In this document: positions 62,726 through 64,000 of the stretch, in pieces
Numbering within the stretch: position 1 is the stretch's first letter
How the letters are laid out: each line of letters starts with the position of its first letter
NCBI RefSeq assembly: GCF_032854445.1
Contig: NC_088301.1
Location: 4,759,703 to 4,823,702 of the forward strand
From: Liolophura sinensis
Taxonomy: Eukaryota > Mollusca > Polyplacophora > Chitonida > Chitonidae
Reading direction: 5' to 3'
DNA: 64,000 bases
Position numbers and translations under genes: made by a program
Notes under the pieces: model-generated
The model's input: only the letters and a program-made list of their open reading frames with translations
What the model was told of the DNA's origin: nothing
Databases searched by the model: none

Positions 62726-64000
62726 CTGAATGGTCCAGAAAACTGGCTACATATCGGTTACACTACACCAATACGCGTTCCCAGGGGAAGTCGTTATTCA
62801 AGGCAGACTTCACTTCAGATTAATCGAAGAAACCACAGGATAGGAATTTTTAGCAGCAACTAATTCCATATCGAATTTCAAACATAAGCCTGGCCTAATT
62901 CGGCTGGGCGATAACGTCTAATTATATAGCCCATTACTGTTAATACGCCTTTGTATATGACATGAATTAATCTGCATATGAACACCTTTGCCATTGTTAA
63001 TAGCAATTCTCAATTAATGTTAATAGCAATTCTCAGTGTCATTTAGAAATGAAGGCAGATAGCATAACGAATGACTATGTATACGTTAGATACGTTAGTT
63101 TTCCTTCACCTCGTTATATATTAAGAGTCAAATCGGTGAAGAGCTAAGGTGCCAACATTTGCATCTATAAAATCTTCTTTCCCGAAAATTTTGCAACTAA
63201 TCTATTGCTTACCGTTGTTTTCCTTATCGTTTTTGGCATTGAGTTGTCATTTGTAGCACTTCGCCTAGTACATGCGCCGCGATATTTCCTCTGTCGGTTT
63301 TATGTTTTTACAATTGGCTCAGCAGATCAGATCTTAATCCGTTAAGCGCATGAGTGAAACGATAAAAATCGTAGTGGAAATGGTTGAGTATGTTATGGAA
63401 ATATTCTGAAAGGGCTAAGGCTGTCTTAGTGCACATGTGGCTAAAGAACCAATATACGCATCACACTTAAACATTGTGATGAAAACGACAGGTCGTTGAC
63501 AGAACGAAATTTGCTACATGACTTTACAAATATAGCCACTCTTCCAGATTTTCCATTCTGTTGTGCTGGAGACATCACTTTACTTTCAAAAATGTAATTT
63601 TAAACTTAACAGAAAATCTGTTACCTGAGTGATGTTAGAATGTATTCTGTTACTGATGCAGATTATCCTGTCATTGCAGCTCACAGACAACTGTTCTTCA
63701 GTCAAACAATTTTAAGTAAGTAAATGAACGTTATCTATCTATACCACCCAGTCACTTATATCTGCCGATTGAGCCACATGTCCACGTAGAGCCTTTACTT
63801 AACAGACTCGCACCAGTCGATATCATTTTACAGGTATTTGTAGCTTATTTATCGATGTATCTATCAGATACCTTCGTTTTCCGCTTTTAAGATTACTTAA
63901 ACATTGTACGACCCCAGACAGCGCTTTGTTGATAGACTACGGGCCACATCAATGTAAGAAGTGAAAATCAGATTACAGGCTGGTATAAATTGAACTATTA
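62726..64000. other. Distal 5' flank
   Basis: AT-rich sequence with no gene, repeat or RNA recognised. A short duplication (ttaatagcaattctcaatta) is at about 62997-63035. Confidence 0.6.

Noticed and set aside
61501-62863. Frames of 60-215 residues upstream of TRPN as a neighbouring gene
   Set aside because: The longest is the translation of the 19-bp minisatellite. The others are short, low in protein-like character and lack splice or start support.

Overview
The window is AT-rich animal DNA that is almost entirely occupied by one gene on the minus strand. It is a complete TRPN1/NompC-type mechanosensory cation channel. I could place 29 coding exons from the ATG at 61319 to the stop at 1047. 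Their splice junctions join in frame to give 1,777 residues: an unconserved N-terminal leader, 29 ankyrin repeats, the TRPN linker, a pre-S1 segment, S1-S6 with a pore loop, the TRP helix and a conserved cytoplasmic tail. The organism is probably a lophotrochozoan and most likely a mollusc. The reasons are the NompC-like protein, abundant tRNA-headed SINEs of a type I associate with mollusc genomes, frequent TACATGTA palindromes and many intronic minisatellites. No species can be named from the sequence.

Layout: 1-1046 is the 3' flank and UTR. Exons 29 to 26 (1047-5031) encode the tail, the whole membrane domain (one 1,369-nt exon) and the last ankyrin repeats. From 5791 to 23531 there are 22 small exons, nearly all 99-138 nt, phase 0 and one ankyrin repeat each, separated by short introns. 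Three large introns follow: intron 3 (23532-35695), intron 2 (35795-46482) and intron 1 (46585-60773). Together they take about 37 kb and hold SINEs, minisatellites, a dead Tc1-like transposon and a few weak nested reading frames. The first exon is at 60774-61319. From 61320 to 64000 is the 5' flank, with a 19-bp minisatellite about 0.6-1.4 kb upstream of the start codon.

The most interesting signal is that several minisatellites sit on the splice junctions of this gene and appear to be made from them. The intron 13 array (31-bp unit, about 20 copies) repeats the last bases of exon 13 plus its donor. The intron 6 array (about 52-bp unit, about 18 copies) repeats the 3' end of exon 6 plus its donor, but the copies I read have lost the G at intron position +5. 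The start of exon 24 and its acceptor are duplicated upstream as a decaying repeat. A 21-bp, seven-copy array lies next to the exon 28 acceptor and is open in the coding frame as a heptad repeat. Long runs of decoy splice sites next to true exons in a mechanotransduction channel deserve transcript-level testing.

Repeats: I recognise about 18 copies or fragments of one tRNA-derived SINE (family A, several with clear target-site duplications), five copies of a second tRNA-headed element (family B), two copies of a further dispersed repeat, a three-copy short repeat, ten or more minisatellites and one Tc1/mariner-type DNA transposon with long inverted repeats. I saw no true rRNA or tRNA genes, no CRISPR array and no second convincing multi-exon gene.
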